A stretch of DNA of 64,000 bases from Clostridium akagii DSM 12554 (GCF_000686725.1 NZ_JMLK01000013.1:62001-126000); one strand, 5' to 3'; counted from the stretch's first letter, positions 9,657 to 19,167 are shown. Notes: a model not told the origin generated them from the sequence alone. Numbers and translations: made by a program.

Positions 9657-11096
9657 TTATTTTAGTGCCCCTTCAAGAGCCAAAGCCGCTTTTAGTATAG
9701 TACTCTCACCAAAGTGTGGTCCAATTATTTGTAGTCCAATAGGTAATCCACTTTTACTAGTTCCACATGGCACAGATATAGCTGGTACTCCTGCAAGGTT
9801 TATATTTACTGTGTAAACATCTGCAAGATACATTTCAAGAGGATTATTCTTCTTTTCATTACATTTAAATGGAAGCACAGGAGATACTGGACTTATTATA
9901 ATATCATATTTACTGAAAACCTCTTTGAATTCTTCTTTGATTTTTTTCTTCAGTTTTAGCGCTCTATTATAATAAGCATCATAATATCCTGAAGATAGAA
10001 CATATGTACCAAGCATTATTCTTCTCTTAACTTCCTCACCAAGAGCTTCTGTCCTACTCTTTTCCATAAGATCATATACGTCTTCAAATTCTTTTGGTCT
10101 ATAACCATATCTTATTCCATCAAATCTAGCTAAGTTTGAACTAGCTTCTGCTGAGGATATAACATAATAAGCTGAAAGTCCTGCCTCAGTAATTGGAATA
10201 GAAATTTCTTCAACCATTGCTCCTAAGCCTTTTAGCTTTTCAATACTATTTAATATGGATGCTTTTATCTCTGGATCTAACCCATCACCAAAAAATTCCT
10301 TTGGTACTCCAATCTTCATTTTTTCTACTCCACCATCGATCCCAGTAAGGTAATCGGTGCTACCAATATTCTTTGAGCTCGTGTTATCCAGTGGATCTGT
10401 TCCTGCTATAACTTCAAGTGCAAGTGCACAATCTCTTACATTGTTTGAAAAAGGTCCGATCTGGTCTAGTGATGATCCAAATGCTATTAGTCCAAATCTT
10501 GAAACTAACCCATAGGTTGGTTTTAGCCCTACAACCCCGCAAAAGGCTGCTGGCTGTCTTATTGAACCACCAGTATCTGATCCTAGTGAAAAAGGTGCCA
10601 GTCTTGCTCCTACTGCCGCTGCGGAGCCACCTGATGATCCTCCAGGTACCCTCTCTAAATCATGGGGATTTTTAGTCACTTTAAAGGCTGAATTTTCCGT
10701 AGAGGAACCCATGGCAAATTCATCCATATTAGTCTTTCCTATTATTACTGCATCTGCATCTTTTAATTTTTTAACAACAGTAGCATCATAAGGTGGAATA
10801 AAATCCTCTAACATCTTTGATGCGCAGGTTGTTATTATTCCATCTGTACAAATATTATCTTTTATAGCAATTGGTACTCCCGCAAGCATACCAACTTTTT
10901 CACCCTTTGCTATCTTCTCATCCACTATTCTAGCATCTTTTAATGCTCTTTCTTCACATATGGTCAAATAGGAATTTATATTCCCATCTTCTTTTTTTAT
11001 TTTTTTAATAAAAAATTCAACTATTTCCTCTGACGTAAAAACTTTATCTCTTATCCCATCTCTTAAAGCTTCCACTGACAATTTATCTATATCCAA
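9657..11096 (-). CDS. gatA: Asp-tRNA(Asn)/Glu-tRNA(Gln) amidotransferase subunit A
   Basis: Amidase-signature glutaminase/asparaginase subunit that releases ammonia and passes it to GatB. The Ser-cisSer-Lys triad is visible: Lys79 in AIKDN, Ser154 in PGGSSGGSA and Ser178 in GSDTGGSIRQP. Full length at 479 residues. Translation probably starts at TTG (11096), preceded by GGGGGAG at normal spacing; there is no better ATG. It begins 12 bases after gatC and ends 42 bases before gatB. Confidence 0.97.
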   Translation of the reverse strand: MDIDKLSVEALRDGIRDKVFTSEEIVEFFIKKIKKEDGNINSYLTICEERALKDARIVDEKIAKGEKVGMLAGVPIAIKDNICTDGIITTCASKMLEDFIPPYDATVVKKLKDADAVIIGKTNMDEFAMGSSTENSAFKVTKNPHDLERVPGGSSGGSAAAVGARLAPFSLGSDTGGSIRQPAAFCGVVGLKPTYGLVSRFGLIAFGSSLDQIGPFSNNVRDCALALEVIAGTDPLDNTSSKNIGSTDYLTGIDGGVEKMKIGVPKEFFGDGLDPEIKASILNSIEKLKGLGAMVEEISIPITEAGLSAYYVISSAEASSNLARFDGIRYGYRPKEFEDVYDLMEKSRTEALGEEVKRRIMLGTYVLSSGYYDAYYNRALKLKKKIKEEFKEVFSKYDIIISPVSPVLPFKCNEKKNNPLEMYLADVYTVNINLAGVPAISVPCGTSKSGLPIGLQIIGPHFGESTILKAALALEGALK

Positions 11097-11108
11097 AGCT
11101 ATCTCCCC

Positions 11109-11396
11109 CTATTCAATTATCTTAGGAACCTGAATTGCAGTACCTCTGAGACTCTTAACATTTTGCATAAGTTTTTTCTTATCTTCAAAAACTTTTGGAC
11201 TATCTTTTCTAAACTCTGTATTAACTTGATCAAAAGCATTTATATCTACATCACTTAAATCCATATTATCTATAGTTTTAAAATGAGTGAGTATGGTTTC
11301 AAACTCGCTGGCCATCTTTAAAGCTTCCTCTTCTGTAAACTTTAGTTTTGATAGTTTTGCTATATATTTTACCTCTTCAATGCTTACTTTCTCCAT
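11109..11396 (-). CDS. gatC: Asp-tRNA(Asn)/Glu-tRNA(Gln) amidotransferase subunit C
   Basis: 95-residue GatC, the belt-like subunit that wraps GatA and stabilises the complex with GatB. Family features are the N-terminal helix VKYIAKLSKLKFTEEE, then the extended FRKDSPKVFED segment and the C-terminal VPKIIE. ATG at 11396 follows AAAGGAGAGG. It lies between aspS and gatA, 46 bases after aspS. Confidence 0.95.
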   Translation of the reverse strand: MEKVSIEEVKYIAKLSKLKFTEEEALKMASEFETILTHFKTIDNMDLSDVDINAFDQVNTEFRKDSPKVFEDKKKLMQNVKSLRGTAIQVPKIIE

Positions 11397-11442
11397 AAAA
11401 AACCTCTCCTTTTTCTAAGCTGCACCCTTTATATTATAACCA

Positions 11443-12735
11443 CTATGGAGTCATTCTCTTCATATCTCTTGGAAGTAGCGCTGCTTCTCTAATATTTTCA
11501 AGCCCTAATATTTTCATTGTAAGTCTTTCAAGCCCTATAGCAAACCCACCATGAGGAGGCATACCATATCTAAAGTTTTCAGTATAAAACTCAAACTCTT
11601 CAGTCTTAAATCCCATTCTAGCTATATTTGCAATTAGTTTTTCATAGTCATGTATTCTTTGTCCTCCAGTTGTAATTTCAAGCCCTTTATATATTAGATC
11701 AAAACTCTTAGTAGTTCCAGCTACTTTATCATCAGGCATTGTGTACATAGGTCTTTTAGAAGCTGGATATTTTGTTAAAAACACAAAATCGCTGTTATAT
11801 TTTTCTTTTATATATTGGCATAATAATTTTTCCCCTTCTCCATCAATATCGGCCTTTGATGATCTCTTACCATAAACTTCAAGAAGTATACCCTGTGCCT
11901 CGGCCAGAGGAATTCTAGGAATCTCCACTTTCTCTGGAAGAACAATATCATAAAGTTTTAATTCTCTTTCACATTCTATTTTAAGGTATTTAAAAAGATA
12001 GTTTATATATCCCTCTTCCAAATCCATAATTTCAAATTCGTCTTCTATAAATGCCATTTCAAGGTCTAAACTTACATATTCATTTAAATGTCTATAGGTA
12101 TTATGAAGTTCTGCTCTATATGCATGACCAACTTCAAAAATTCTTTCAAAACCAGAACCTACCATCATTTGTTTGTAAAATTGTGGACTTTGAGCAAGAA
12201 AAGCTCTATGTTCAAAATAATCCACAGTAAACATTTCACTTCCACCTTCTGTTCCAGCTGCAATTATCTTTGGCGTATAAACTTCAGTGAACTTTCTTGC
12301 CCTTAAATAATCCTTAAATGCATAGGCTATTTTTTCCTGAACACTAAACACAGCTGCTATTTTAGGTGCTCTAAGACTTATGGTTCTGTGATCAAGCTGA
12401 GTTTCAAGACCAGCTTTGATTTTACCTGCATTTATTGCAAAAGGCAATTTATCATAATAAGTTTTGCCTAATATATTTAATTCCTCCACCTGCACTTCTA
12501 TTCCTTCAGGTGCTTTTTCATTTTTTACTTTTTTGCCCTTTATTTCTATACACATCTCTAGCCTTAATTTAACATTCAAACTCTCGTCAATAACAATTTG
12601 AATTATTCCTGTTTTATCTCTTAGCTTTACAAAACTTATTTTTCCCAGGTCATATATTTTATGTACCCAACCCTTTAATTCCACTTCCGTTCCATCCTCT
12701 ATACCTACTACATCAGCTACATATATATCTTTCAT
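11443..12735 (-). CDS. aspS: Aspartyl-tRNA synthetase, archaeal type, probably non-discriminating
   Basis: Class II synthetase of about 430 residues. The N-terminal OB fold (residues 1-105, VELKGWVHKIYDLGKISFV) binds the anticodon; the catalytic core has motif 2 around FERIFEVGHAYRAE and motif 3 as GGFAIGLERLTMKILG. It lacks the large GAD insertion of the roughly 590-residue bacterial enzyme, so it is the archaeal/AspRS2 type. Such enzymes next to gatCAB usually charge both tRNA-Asp and tRNA-Asn with Asp, and GatCAB then makes Asn-tRNA. ATG at 12735 has AGGGGG eight bases upstream; the longer in-frame start at 12753 is less likely. Confidence 0.93.
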   Translation of the reverse strand: MKDIYVADVVGIEDGTEVELKGWVHKIYDLGKISFVKLRDKTGIIQIVIDESLNVKLRLEMCIEIKGKKVKNEKAPEGIEVQVEELNILGKTYYDKLPFAINAGKIKAGLETQLDHRTISLRAPKIAAVFSVQEKIAYAFKDYLRARKFTEVYTPKIIAAGTEGGSEMFTVDYFEHRAFLAQSPQFYKQMMVGSGFERIFEVGHAYRAELHNTYRHLNEYVSLDLEMAFIEDEFEIMDLEEGYINYLFKYLKIECERELKLYDIVLPEKVEIPRIPLAEAQGILLEVYGKRSSKADIDGEGEKLLCQYIKEKYNSDFVFLTKYPASKRPMYTMPDDKVAGTTKSFDLIYKGLEITTGGQRIHDYEKLIANIARMGFKTEEFEFYTENFRYGMPPHGGFAIGLERLTMKILGLENIREAALLPRDMKRMTP

Positions 12736-12785
12736 CAATTTAACCCCCTGCATTTATTTTTTTTCAGATTCCTTAGTAAAAAACA

Positions 12786-13066
12786 AAACCCGTGCCCATA
12801 TCTTTCGATATAGGAACGGGTTAAACCTTCGCGGTACCATCCTAATTAACATTATAAAATGTTCACTCATACAGGTACAAATAAAAAAACATAACATATT
12901 AATACCCTGCCCTTTTAACGGTAGACACCCGTTTAAGCCTAATAACAAAAATGCTTTCGGTTAACTGTTCAAGGATGTTCTTCAACATAGTCTTCATATC
13001 GGGCTTACACCAAAACTCCCGACTCTCTAGGACTCCAACTATATATACTCTTCCTATCATCACCAT
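12786..13066 (-). ncRNA. T-box leader of the aspS-gatCAB operon, overlapping Asn/Glu specifier
   Basis: Minus strand AGGATGGTACCGCG (12843-12830) is a consensus T-box, followed by a terminator (AACCCGT.../ACGGGTT, then TTTTGTTTTTT, 12821-12778). Stem I can be drawn from TAGGAAGAGTATA (about 13057) to AACATCCTT. The specifier bulge contains TTGAAGAACATCC: AAC (12979-12977) is the Asn codon in the position equivalent to ATC in the ileS leader, and it overlaps GAA (12980-12978), a Glu codon. A dual Asn/Glu specifier has been described for the equivalent clostridial transamidation operon. Confidence 0.9.
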
Positions 13067-13082
13067 TTTTTATTTCAAGTTA

Positions 13083-13111
13083 ATTATATAACCTAATTAT
13101 TATTAATTCAA
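13083..13111 (-). promoter_or_regulatory. Promoter of the aspS-gatCAB T-box transcript
   Basis: TTGAAT (13111-13106) and TATAAT (13088-13083) on the minus strand with a 17-base spacer. Predicted start near 13076 is just upstream of T-box stem I. The gap from 13112 to 13217 shows nothing else. Confidence 0.75.
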
Positions 13112-13217
13112 TACTTAGCAGTAATATATATAATAATTTATCATTTTATCAATAAACCATATATGAAATTACTATATTCCCATTTGATATATGATTTATC
13201 CCTATAGCTTTAACAAA

Positions 13218-15659
13218 TTAACATTTAAGTATTCGTCGTATACTTCGGGATAACTCCTCTAGTACCTTCACAGCTTGCTCTTCATTTTCAGATTCAGTAT
13301 AAACCTTACATAGTGGTTCATCTAAATCTGGTAGCACCAATGCCCAGCATTCCAGATAATTTAATCTTACACCCTCAATGAAGTCTATATAGCCGAAATT
13401 ATATTCTTCCATGATATTTCTCATAACTTTTGCTTTTTTCTCCCAAGGACAAGCTATTTCTAAAGTTTTCATATGATACTTTGGCACCTTTTCCATAAAA
13501 GCAGATAGTGTTATATCTAAACTAGTTATTAAATTCAATATAAAAGCACTCATGCTAATAGCATCTGTAATTGATAGATAGGCATTAATTATATATTTTT
13601 TATTTTTACCCTGCTCATTTTTTATATATTCATCCATTACATTTCTTTCCTCTATCTTAGTTCTTATGAACTTAGCATTATATATCTGTGCAAGTTTTTC
13701 CACAGAATAAGAACCATTAGCAGGTGAAACAATGGTGTTGAATTTGAATAAATTTAACAGAACTAGTGCTTTAAGTTCTTCATGTTTATCTTCATTTATT
13801 ATATTGCCTTTCTCATCTACAAAAATATAAGAATCAGCTTCATGGGAAATCCATATTCCAAGGGTTGAATTTGTATCTTTTACATCTTTGCTTAGCCCCC
13901 TAATATCACTACTATGTGAATGAATAACTACATTTACTTTTAATTCATTTAGCATATAAATCATTATTGATTTAACTATACTACTATTAGTTGCAATGAT
14001 AATTTTGTGATTTTTTTTCTTTATATTAGGAATATCTAAATTGTTAAGTATATTTTTCATATATTTTTCTTTGCAATGATTTAATGAAATTACTGATTTA
14101 AAGTTTTCTCCCTGTACCCTCCTAAAGTCTTCCCCTTTGAATTTATTTTCAATTTTTTTCATTATATATTTAGTAATATTAACACCATCTGAATCCATAA
14201 ATATTATGTTTATAAGATTCAAGTCATTCCTATCTGCATATACGTGAATCGATCCTTGGAAATCAAAATTTGCGGTTGATGCCCTTGTTATCTGTACTGT
14301 AGTTTCAAATAAATCATATACTTGAATGCCAATTGAAATTAGACCGGTGGACAATGAACTCTTAAACATTCTCGAAGCATTGTCATCGCCGCTACTTACT
14401 GCTACTTTAGAGCTAGGATTAAGTATTGATCCATATGCAGAAGCCAGTTTTGATATAAACTCCGGTGTTATATCCACATTTATTTCTCCACTAATGCCGT
14501 TTTTATCAAAAAAATTTTTTTCATATTTTCCTTCCCAAATTAAATTACCTCTTACTACCTCACTATTTCCAATAATTTTACTAGGCCAAATCATTACTTT
14601 AGGTTTCACTATGGATCTTGTTCCAATCAAACTCTCATCACCAATAGTTGCTTGCTGAAAAACAGAAACTCCGTTTTTAAGTTGTACCTTATTACAAATC
14701 AAGGCTCCTCTTACCTCTACATTTTTACTTATATAACAATTATTAAAAATAATACTCCTTTTTATACTTGATTTTTCACATATTATATTATCCCTACCTA
14801 TCACAGTGAGTGGACCTACCTCGGCATCACCGTATACCTTTGTGTTATCACCTATGTATACCGGTGCTTTTATTTCTACTTTTGGACTTAAAAAACAATC
14901 AGAACCTATCCATACGCCTTCTTTTATTTGTTCCCCAAATATTTTTACATTAACCTTTTTATTTAAAATGTCATGATTACATTTAATAAATTCACCTATG
15001 CTTCCAATATCACGCCAATATGAATCCTGATTATAACCATATAGTAATGATTTATTTTCCATAAGTATAGGGAATAAATCATTACTGAAATCAAATTTTA
15101 CATTTTTCTCATAGTAGTCAAATATTTGTGGTTCAATTATATATATTCCAGTATTAACCTTATTGCTAAAAACCTCACTCCACCTTGGTTTTTCTAAAAA
15201 GCCTGTTATTTTTCCATTGCCATCAGTTACAACCACCCCATATTCCAAAGGTATCTCAACTTCCTTCAATATAATCGTTGCTAAGCCACCCTTTTTTTTA
15301 TGATATCCTAAAGCATCTATTAAATTAACATCGGTAATGGCGTCACCACTTACAACTACAAAAGTTTCATCTAAAAATTCCTCTGCATTTTTCACACTCC
15401 CTGCAGTGCCCAGAGGGATTTCCTCAATGAAATATTTTATGTCTACACCAAACTCACTTCCATTTCCAAAGTAATTTATTATTTCGTCAGCTAAATAGTT
15501 CACAGTAATACCTATTGTTTTGATATGGTTATCTCTTAGCAATTCAATGGCATACTGAATCACTGGTTTCCCAAGTAATGGCATCATAGGTTTTGGTATG
15601 TTACAAGTAAGAGGTCTAAGTCTATTTCCCTGTCCCCCTGCCATTATGATACCTTTCAT
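13218..15659 (-). CDS. Sugar-1-phosphate nucleotidyltransferase with LbH repeats and degenerate phosphomannomutase-like domain
   Basis: Three parts in 813 residues. Residues 1-230 are a nucleotidyltransferase (MKGIIMAGGQGNRLRPLT, then VVVSGDAITD) that would make an NDP-sugar. Residues 245-375 are left-handed hexapeptide repeats. Residues 385-813 have the phosphogluco/phosphomannomutase fold, but the phosphoserine loop expected as TASHNP reads VYADRND and the metal loop expected as DGDADR reads SHEADS, so this part looks catalytically dead and may bind or sense substrate. ATG at 15659 has GGGGGCG upstream; an in-frame start 30 bases earlier is less likely. Probably supplies a precursor for surface polysaccharide or glycoprotein. 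Monocistronic. Confidence 0.88.
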   Translation of the reverse strand: MKGIIMAGGQGNRLRPLTCNIPKPMMPLLGKPVIQYAIELLRDNHIKTIGITVNYLADEIINYFGNGSEFGVDIKYFIEEIPLGTAGSVKNAEEFLDETFVVVSGDAITDVNLIDALGYHKKKGGLATIILKEVEIPLEYGVVVTDGNGKITGFLEKPRWSEVFSNKVNTGIYIIEPQIFDYYEKNVKFDFSNDLFPILMENKSLLYGYNQDSYWRDIGSIGEFIKCNHDILNKKVNVKIFGEQIKEGVWIGSDCFLSPKVEIKAPVYIGDNTKVYGDAEVGPLTVIGRDNIICEKSSIKRSIIFNNCYISKNVEVRGALICNKVQLKNGVSVFQQATIGDESLIGTRSIVKPKVMIWPSKIIGNSEVVRGNLIWEGKYEKNFFDKNGISGEINVDITPEFISKLASAYGSILNPSSKVAVSSGDDNASRMFKSSLSTGLISIGIQVYDLFETTVQITRASTANFDFQGSIHVYADRNDLNLINIIFMDSDGVNITKYIMKKIENKFKGEDFRRVQGENFKSVISLNHCKEKYMKNILNNLDIPNIKKKNHKIIIATNSSIVKSIMIYMLNELKVNVVIHSHSSDIRGLSKDVKDTNSTLGIWISHEADSYIFVDEKGNIINEDKHEELKALVLLNLFKFNTIVSPANGSYSVEKLAQIYNAKFIRTKIEERNVMDEYIKNEQGKNKKYIINAYLSITDAISMSAFILNLITSLDITLSAFMEKVPKYHMKTLEIACPWEKKAKVMRNIMEEYNFGYIDFIEGVRLNYLECWALVLPDLDEPLCKVYTESENEEQAVKVLEELSRSIRRILKC

Positions 15660-15760
15660 AAAATCGCCCCCTTTACTCATTTTATTCAATATGCAAAAGG
15701 GAATAGCACTACTAATAATTAAAATTTCTTAGTACTTTTATCCTTCTTGGAAATTCAAAA

Positions 15761-15806
15761 AAGGAATGTAACAAGATTTGTATAATCAAATCTTATTGCA
15801 TTCCTT
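15761..15806. terminator. Bidirectional-looking terminator after the ferredoxin gene
   Basis: 20-bp stem with two mismatches (15761-15780 and 15787-15806), loop TATAAT. The minus strand continues as CCTTTTTTGAATT, so it terminates the ferredoxin transcript. The stem resembles those at 8067 and 19244. Confidence 0.8.
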
Positions 15807-15844
15807 TTTAAACCATAAAAAAAATTTGCGACATATATCTTGAA

Positions 15845-16033
15845 TTATTCAATTTCTATTGCATTCACCGGACAGCTATCCCCTGCTTCTTTTGCAGTAT
15901 CCGCTGATGATTCTGGTACACTAGACTTAATTTCCCCAGCCTTTCCATCATCCTGCATTTCAAAAACCTCAGGACAAACAGAAGGACAAAGTCCACAACC
16001 TATACAAGTATCTTTATCTACATGTGCTTTCAT
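15845..16033 (-). CDS. Single-cluster [4Fe-4S] ferredoxin
   Basis: 62-residue small acidic electron carrier. Cysteines 10, 13 and 16 (CIGCGLC) and Cys54 (SCPVNAIE) can hold one [4Fe-4S] cluster. Cys20 in SVCPEVF is extra and may be free or in a disulfide. The second CxxCxxC set of the usual clostridial 2[4Fe-4S] ferredoxin is absent, so this is the Bacillus/Thermotoga-like single-cluster type. It has its own terminator and stands alone. The redox partner cannot be told. Confidence 0.93.
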   Translation of the reverse strand: MKAHVDKDTCIGCGLCPSVCPEVFEMQDDGKAGEIKSSVPESSADTAKEAGDSCPVNAIEIE

Positions 16034-16128
16034 ACTAGTTACCTCCTAATATTGATGTTTTAACACCTAATATTATTCCCAACATATAAATTAAAATACA
16101 ATTAAGACATATGGAAGAAAATAACAAA

Positions 16129-16989
16129 TTAAAAATCCGCACTTTTAGTTTCACTAATAGTTATTTTCCAATAATCATTAGAATTTATTCCTACCACATA
16201 ATATTTTTTTTCTTCCTTAGTAGCATTATCCTCAAAGACAATCATACTTTTAAAAATATAGCTATTTGTATATGGCTTGCTACTCTCGTACTTAAATGTG
16301 CCTTCCTTATAGCCTTCTGTAGTTACAGTCTCCTTTACATCGCAAGGATCATCTGCACTGTTAAGAACACTAACATTAGAAGGAAGTGTTTTCTCAAAAT
16401 CATCTAAATCAGAAGAAAATATATATTTAGCTACAGATAAATCACTGTTAATATCTATCCCTATAGACTTGTTATTTTTCACGCTAGCTCTATATTTATC
16501 AATACATTCGCTAATAGATGGGTAATATACCTTATTAAAATCCTTAGGAGTTCTCACATCATTAAATTGATTTAAAATTTCACTATCAATTCTATTTGTA
16601 ACGATATAATTTTTATTTTTAGAATAAAGATTACCACCGTCATTTTTATCTAAACCAACTACATAACTAAACTCATGAACGATTTTATCATTTTCATAAA
16701 TATCAAACACATAATCAGGCTTAAAAGATGATTTTGAATCCACAACTTTTGCACCAGATAATATATCATATATATCAGAAATAGCAACTGGATTTGTAAG
16801 TATAAACTTATAACCCTTATCTCTAGTATTTTGTATTACAATTTTTTTTATTTGTTTTTGCTTCATATATTCAAAATCATTATTTTTAAGACCTAATTTC
16901 ACTTGTAATCCACTAATTTGTGTACATCCTGATAGCAAACTTGCTATTACTAAAATTAGACATACAAATACCAAGTTTATTTTTTTCAC
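16129..16989 (-). CDS. Putative lipoprotein of unknown function
   Basis: About 286 residues. A basic start and hydrophobic stretch end in the lipobox LLSGC, so it should be exported and lipid-anchored. The rest is mixed alpha/beta with many Lys, Asp and Asn and no motif I recognise. GTG at 16989 has AGGAG eight bases upstream; a TTG three bases earlier is possible. It lies 5' to nothing in particular and is followed by a gap of 95 bases before the ferredoxin gene. Function unknown. Confidence 0.8.
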   Translation of the reverse strand: MKKINLVFVCLILVIASLLSGCTQISGLQVKLGLKNNDFEYMKQKQIKKIVIQNTRDKGYKFILTNPVAISDIYDILSGAKVVDSKSSFKPDYVFDIYENDKIVHEFSYVVGLDKNDGGNLYSKNKNYIVTNRIDSEILNQFNDVRTPKDFNKVYYPSISECIDKYRASVKNNKSIGIDINSDLSVAKYIFSSDLDDFEKTLPSNVSVLNSADDPCDVKETVTTEGYKEGTFKYESSKPYTNSYIFKSMIVFEDNATKEEKKYYVVGINSNDYWKITISETKSADF

Positions 16990-17070
16990 CAAGATCGCTC
17001 CTTCTTATAGAGACTAATACGATTTTATACTTGTTAATTATACGTCTTATTTTATTTTCAAGCAATATTT

Positions 17071-17652
17071 TTATTCTTTTTTAACAGTTTCTGCTATAGC
17101 TTTAAAAATCGAAGGTATATTTGAGCTAAATTTATTATCTTTTATATAAAAACAAAACTTTACAAAGTTGCCATCTTCATTAATAAAATATTCAAAAGCA
17201 TGATATGAATCACCGTGAGAATCTCCTTCATAGGTAATTAGATATGTTTTTTCATTATCTATATTTAAATTTGATACATTAAAATTTTCAACTTTATTTT
17301 CAGTGCCAGATATTTTTTTATTCATTTGTAGAAAATCTTGAAAACTACCAGGATAATCCCAAACCTGTACAAATCCATTTATTCCTTCATCTATATCACT
17401 AAAATTATTATAGTATCCTATCTCTTCACCGTTGAAGCTTTCCTTGCTTGCTTGCCATTTAATGGGAAGCTTATAGCTTAGTTTATACTCATTACTACTG
17501 TATTTTTTAAGCTCCCCAAGATTACTCTGTATAAATGCTGTTGCCCTTATCCTATTATCTAATTTTATTCCAATACAAAATATAAATATCATTAGTCCCA
17601 TTACCACAAATATTACTCCAAGCTTTTTTTTATCCACAATAAGTATTTTCAT
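17071..17652 (-). CDS. Membrane-anchored protein with a PsbP-like extracellular domain
   Basis: 193 residues: one N-terminal transmembrane segment (about residues 11-29) and an extracellular domain. The pattern YKLSYKLPIKWQ, a following GxVQVWD strand and a C-terminal helix IFKAIAETVKK resemble the PsbP/MOG1-like fold of small clostridial surface proteins, as does the protein at 24065-24805. No catalytic residues are seen. AAGGGGGTG precedes the ATG. Probably co-transcribed with the lipoprotein downstream (gap of 81 bases). Function unknown; fold assignment is weak. Confidence 0.7.
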   Translation of the reverse strand: MKILIVDKKKLGVIFVVMGLMIFIFCIGIKLDNRIRATAFIQSNLGELKKYSSNEYKLSYKLPIKWQASKESFNGEEIGYYNNFSDIDEGINGFVQVWDYPGSFQDFLQMNKKISGTENKVENFNVSNLNIDNEKTYLITYEGDSHGDSYHAFEYFINEDGNFVKFCFYIKDNKFSSNIPSIFKAIAETVKKE

Positions 17653-17796
17653 CTTCTCACCCCCTTATATAAACAAATCGGCATAAGTAAAACCCACATC
17701 ATAAATGCTTATTTCACCTACACCGACTACGGCCTACCCTCATTGAACTAACACTCACCTTACAATACAAAATAACATTTCATTACAATTTTCATT

Positions 17797-19167
17797 CTAT
17801 TTTTGTGTTGGAATTACTACAACTGCTCTTCTAAAATCATAAAAGAGTAGCCAATAACCTAAATCTTCTCCTCTTTCTTCATTTCCATTAACAAAACTAA
17901 CAAAACCATACTTGCCACCAAAGGGCTGGTCTTCAGTTTCCCTTGTACCTGGTATCCCATACATTACATATTTCACCCTATGAAGATCATCAAATTTATA
18001 TCCTACAATATAATGTCCATGTTTTATTATATATGGGAAATAATTAATCATTGGATAATATAATATAGCATATTTATTATAGCTATTAGCTCTGTACATA
18101 TCGTCAATAGACTTCACTGGAACTGTGAACCATTTACTCTTACCTATTTCCTCAAATTCATCTTGGAATGGATCTAAATCTTCTACAATTCTATTAAAAA
18201 ACTTTTCGGTTTTATTAAATTCCACCTGTTCTTTTGGTTTTCTAGCACTATAATTATTTTCTTTGGGGATCTCTTCTTTATATATGTTTTCTTTATATAA
18301 ATTTTCTTCCTTATATATATTTTGCTCTTTTTCTATTTTTGCTTCTCCCGTAACCCTATTGGTATCCCTTATATCTTCTTGCAGCTTTACTTCTATTTCT
18401 TCCTGTACCTCTCCATGCACATACTCTTGTGGTTTTTCTTGTTTAACCTCTTCCACATTATCTTTCCTACCTTCTTTATCAGAATCTTTAGTGCCTATTT
18501 TTTCAGGTATTTTTTCAGGTATTTTTTCAGGTATTTTCTCTTCTTTTGATTTTTCCTGATTGTTCTTTTTTTTACTTGCCCTATCCTTTTCCTTTACTTT
18601 TTCCTTCACTTTTTCATCTTTTTTTATTTCATAAGACTTATCATGTTTTTTTAAATTTTCTATTTCATCTTCATATCTATCAAAATCTTCCTCACTATTG
18701 TCTATATGTTCTTTATCATCATCTCTTTTTTCTGTCATATCCATCAAAGTATAGCTTTTCCAATCCTTTGGAATGTCTGTGCTTGTAAAACCACTTAAAA
18801 CAGCCGTTACATTACCACTTACGAATCTAACTACTGAAGCCCCACTAACTTTGTCTACAGCTACTCCGCTTCCCGCAATATTAGAAGATTCAAATTCCTT
18901 ACAAATCTCCGTTCTACCTGAGTCGTCTATGTTCAATTCAGCTAATTTAATTAACTTTTTTTCGTCTTTTTTATTACATATAAGCATTATATAATATGGT
19001 CTCATCTCTATCTTTAGATTCTGAACATAAAATGTAACTTTACATTTACCATTTTTCACTTCTAATTTTGCATATCCTGTAGGCATTTTATCGGATGATA
19101 ATCCGTATCCTTTTTCATCTTCCTGAAGTATTATGAAATATCTGCTGTAATTTTTTCTCTGACTCAA
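17797..19167 (-). CDS. Conserved clostridial protein with charged, low-complexity centre
   Basis: 456 residues in three parts. Residues 1-130 are a compact beta-rich domain (YFIILQEDEKGYGLSSDK). Residues 135-330 are low-complexity, Lys/Glu-rich and probably disordered, with an IPEK tandem repeat and repeated YKEEN/YKEN blocks. The C-terminal 120 residues (WFTVPVKSIDDMYRANSYNK to YWLLFYDFRRAVVVIPTQK) are a second, Tyr/Phe-rich globular domain. The start is TTG at 19167, preceded by GGAGG. No signal peptide. The gene sits just downstream of rsmA but has the rsmA terminator in between. Function unknown. Confidence 0.8.
   Translation of the reverse strand: MSQRKNYSRYFIILQEDEKGYGLSSDKMPTGYAKLEVKNGKCKVTFYVQNLKIEMRPYYIMLICNKKDEKKLIKLAELNIDDSGRTEICKEFESSNIAGSGVAVDKVSGASVVRFVSGNVTAVLSGFTSTDIPKDWKSYTLMDMTEKRDDDKEHIDNSEEDFDRYEDEIENLKKHDKSYEIKKDEKVKEKVKEKDRASKKKNNQEKSKEEKIPEKIPEKIPEKIGTKDSDKEGRKDNVEEVKQEKPQEYVHGEVQEEIEVKLQEDIRDTNRVTGEAKIEKEQNIYKEENLYKENIYKEEIPKENNYSARKPKEQVEFNKTEKFFNRIVEDLDPFQDEFEEIGKSKWFTVPVKSIDDMYRANSYNKYAILYYPMINYFPYIIKHGHYIVGYKFDDLHRVKYVMYGIPGTRETEDQPFGGKYGFVSFVNGNEERGEDLGYWLLFYDFRRAVVVIPTQK
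18494..18541. repeat. In-frame 12-bp tandem repeat, four units
   Basis: Four consecutive copies of a GGTATTTTTTCA-like unit, the middle two identical, encode the KIPE repeat in the disordered centre of the 17797-19167 protein. Unit length is a multiple of three, so copy-number change by slippage would keep the frame. Confidence 0.85.

Noticed and set aside
12754-12948. 64-codon open frame upstream of aspS
   Set aside because: It lies wholly inside the T-box leader RNA and crosses the terminator; no ribosome site.
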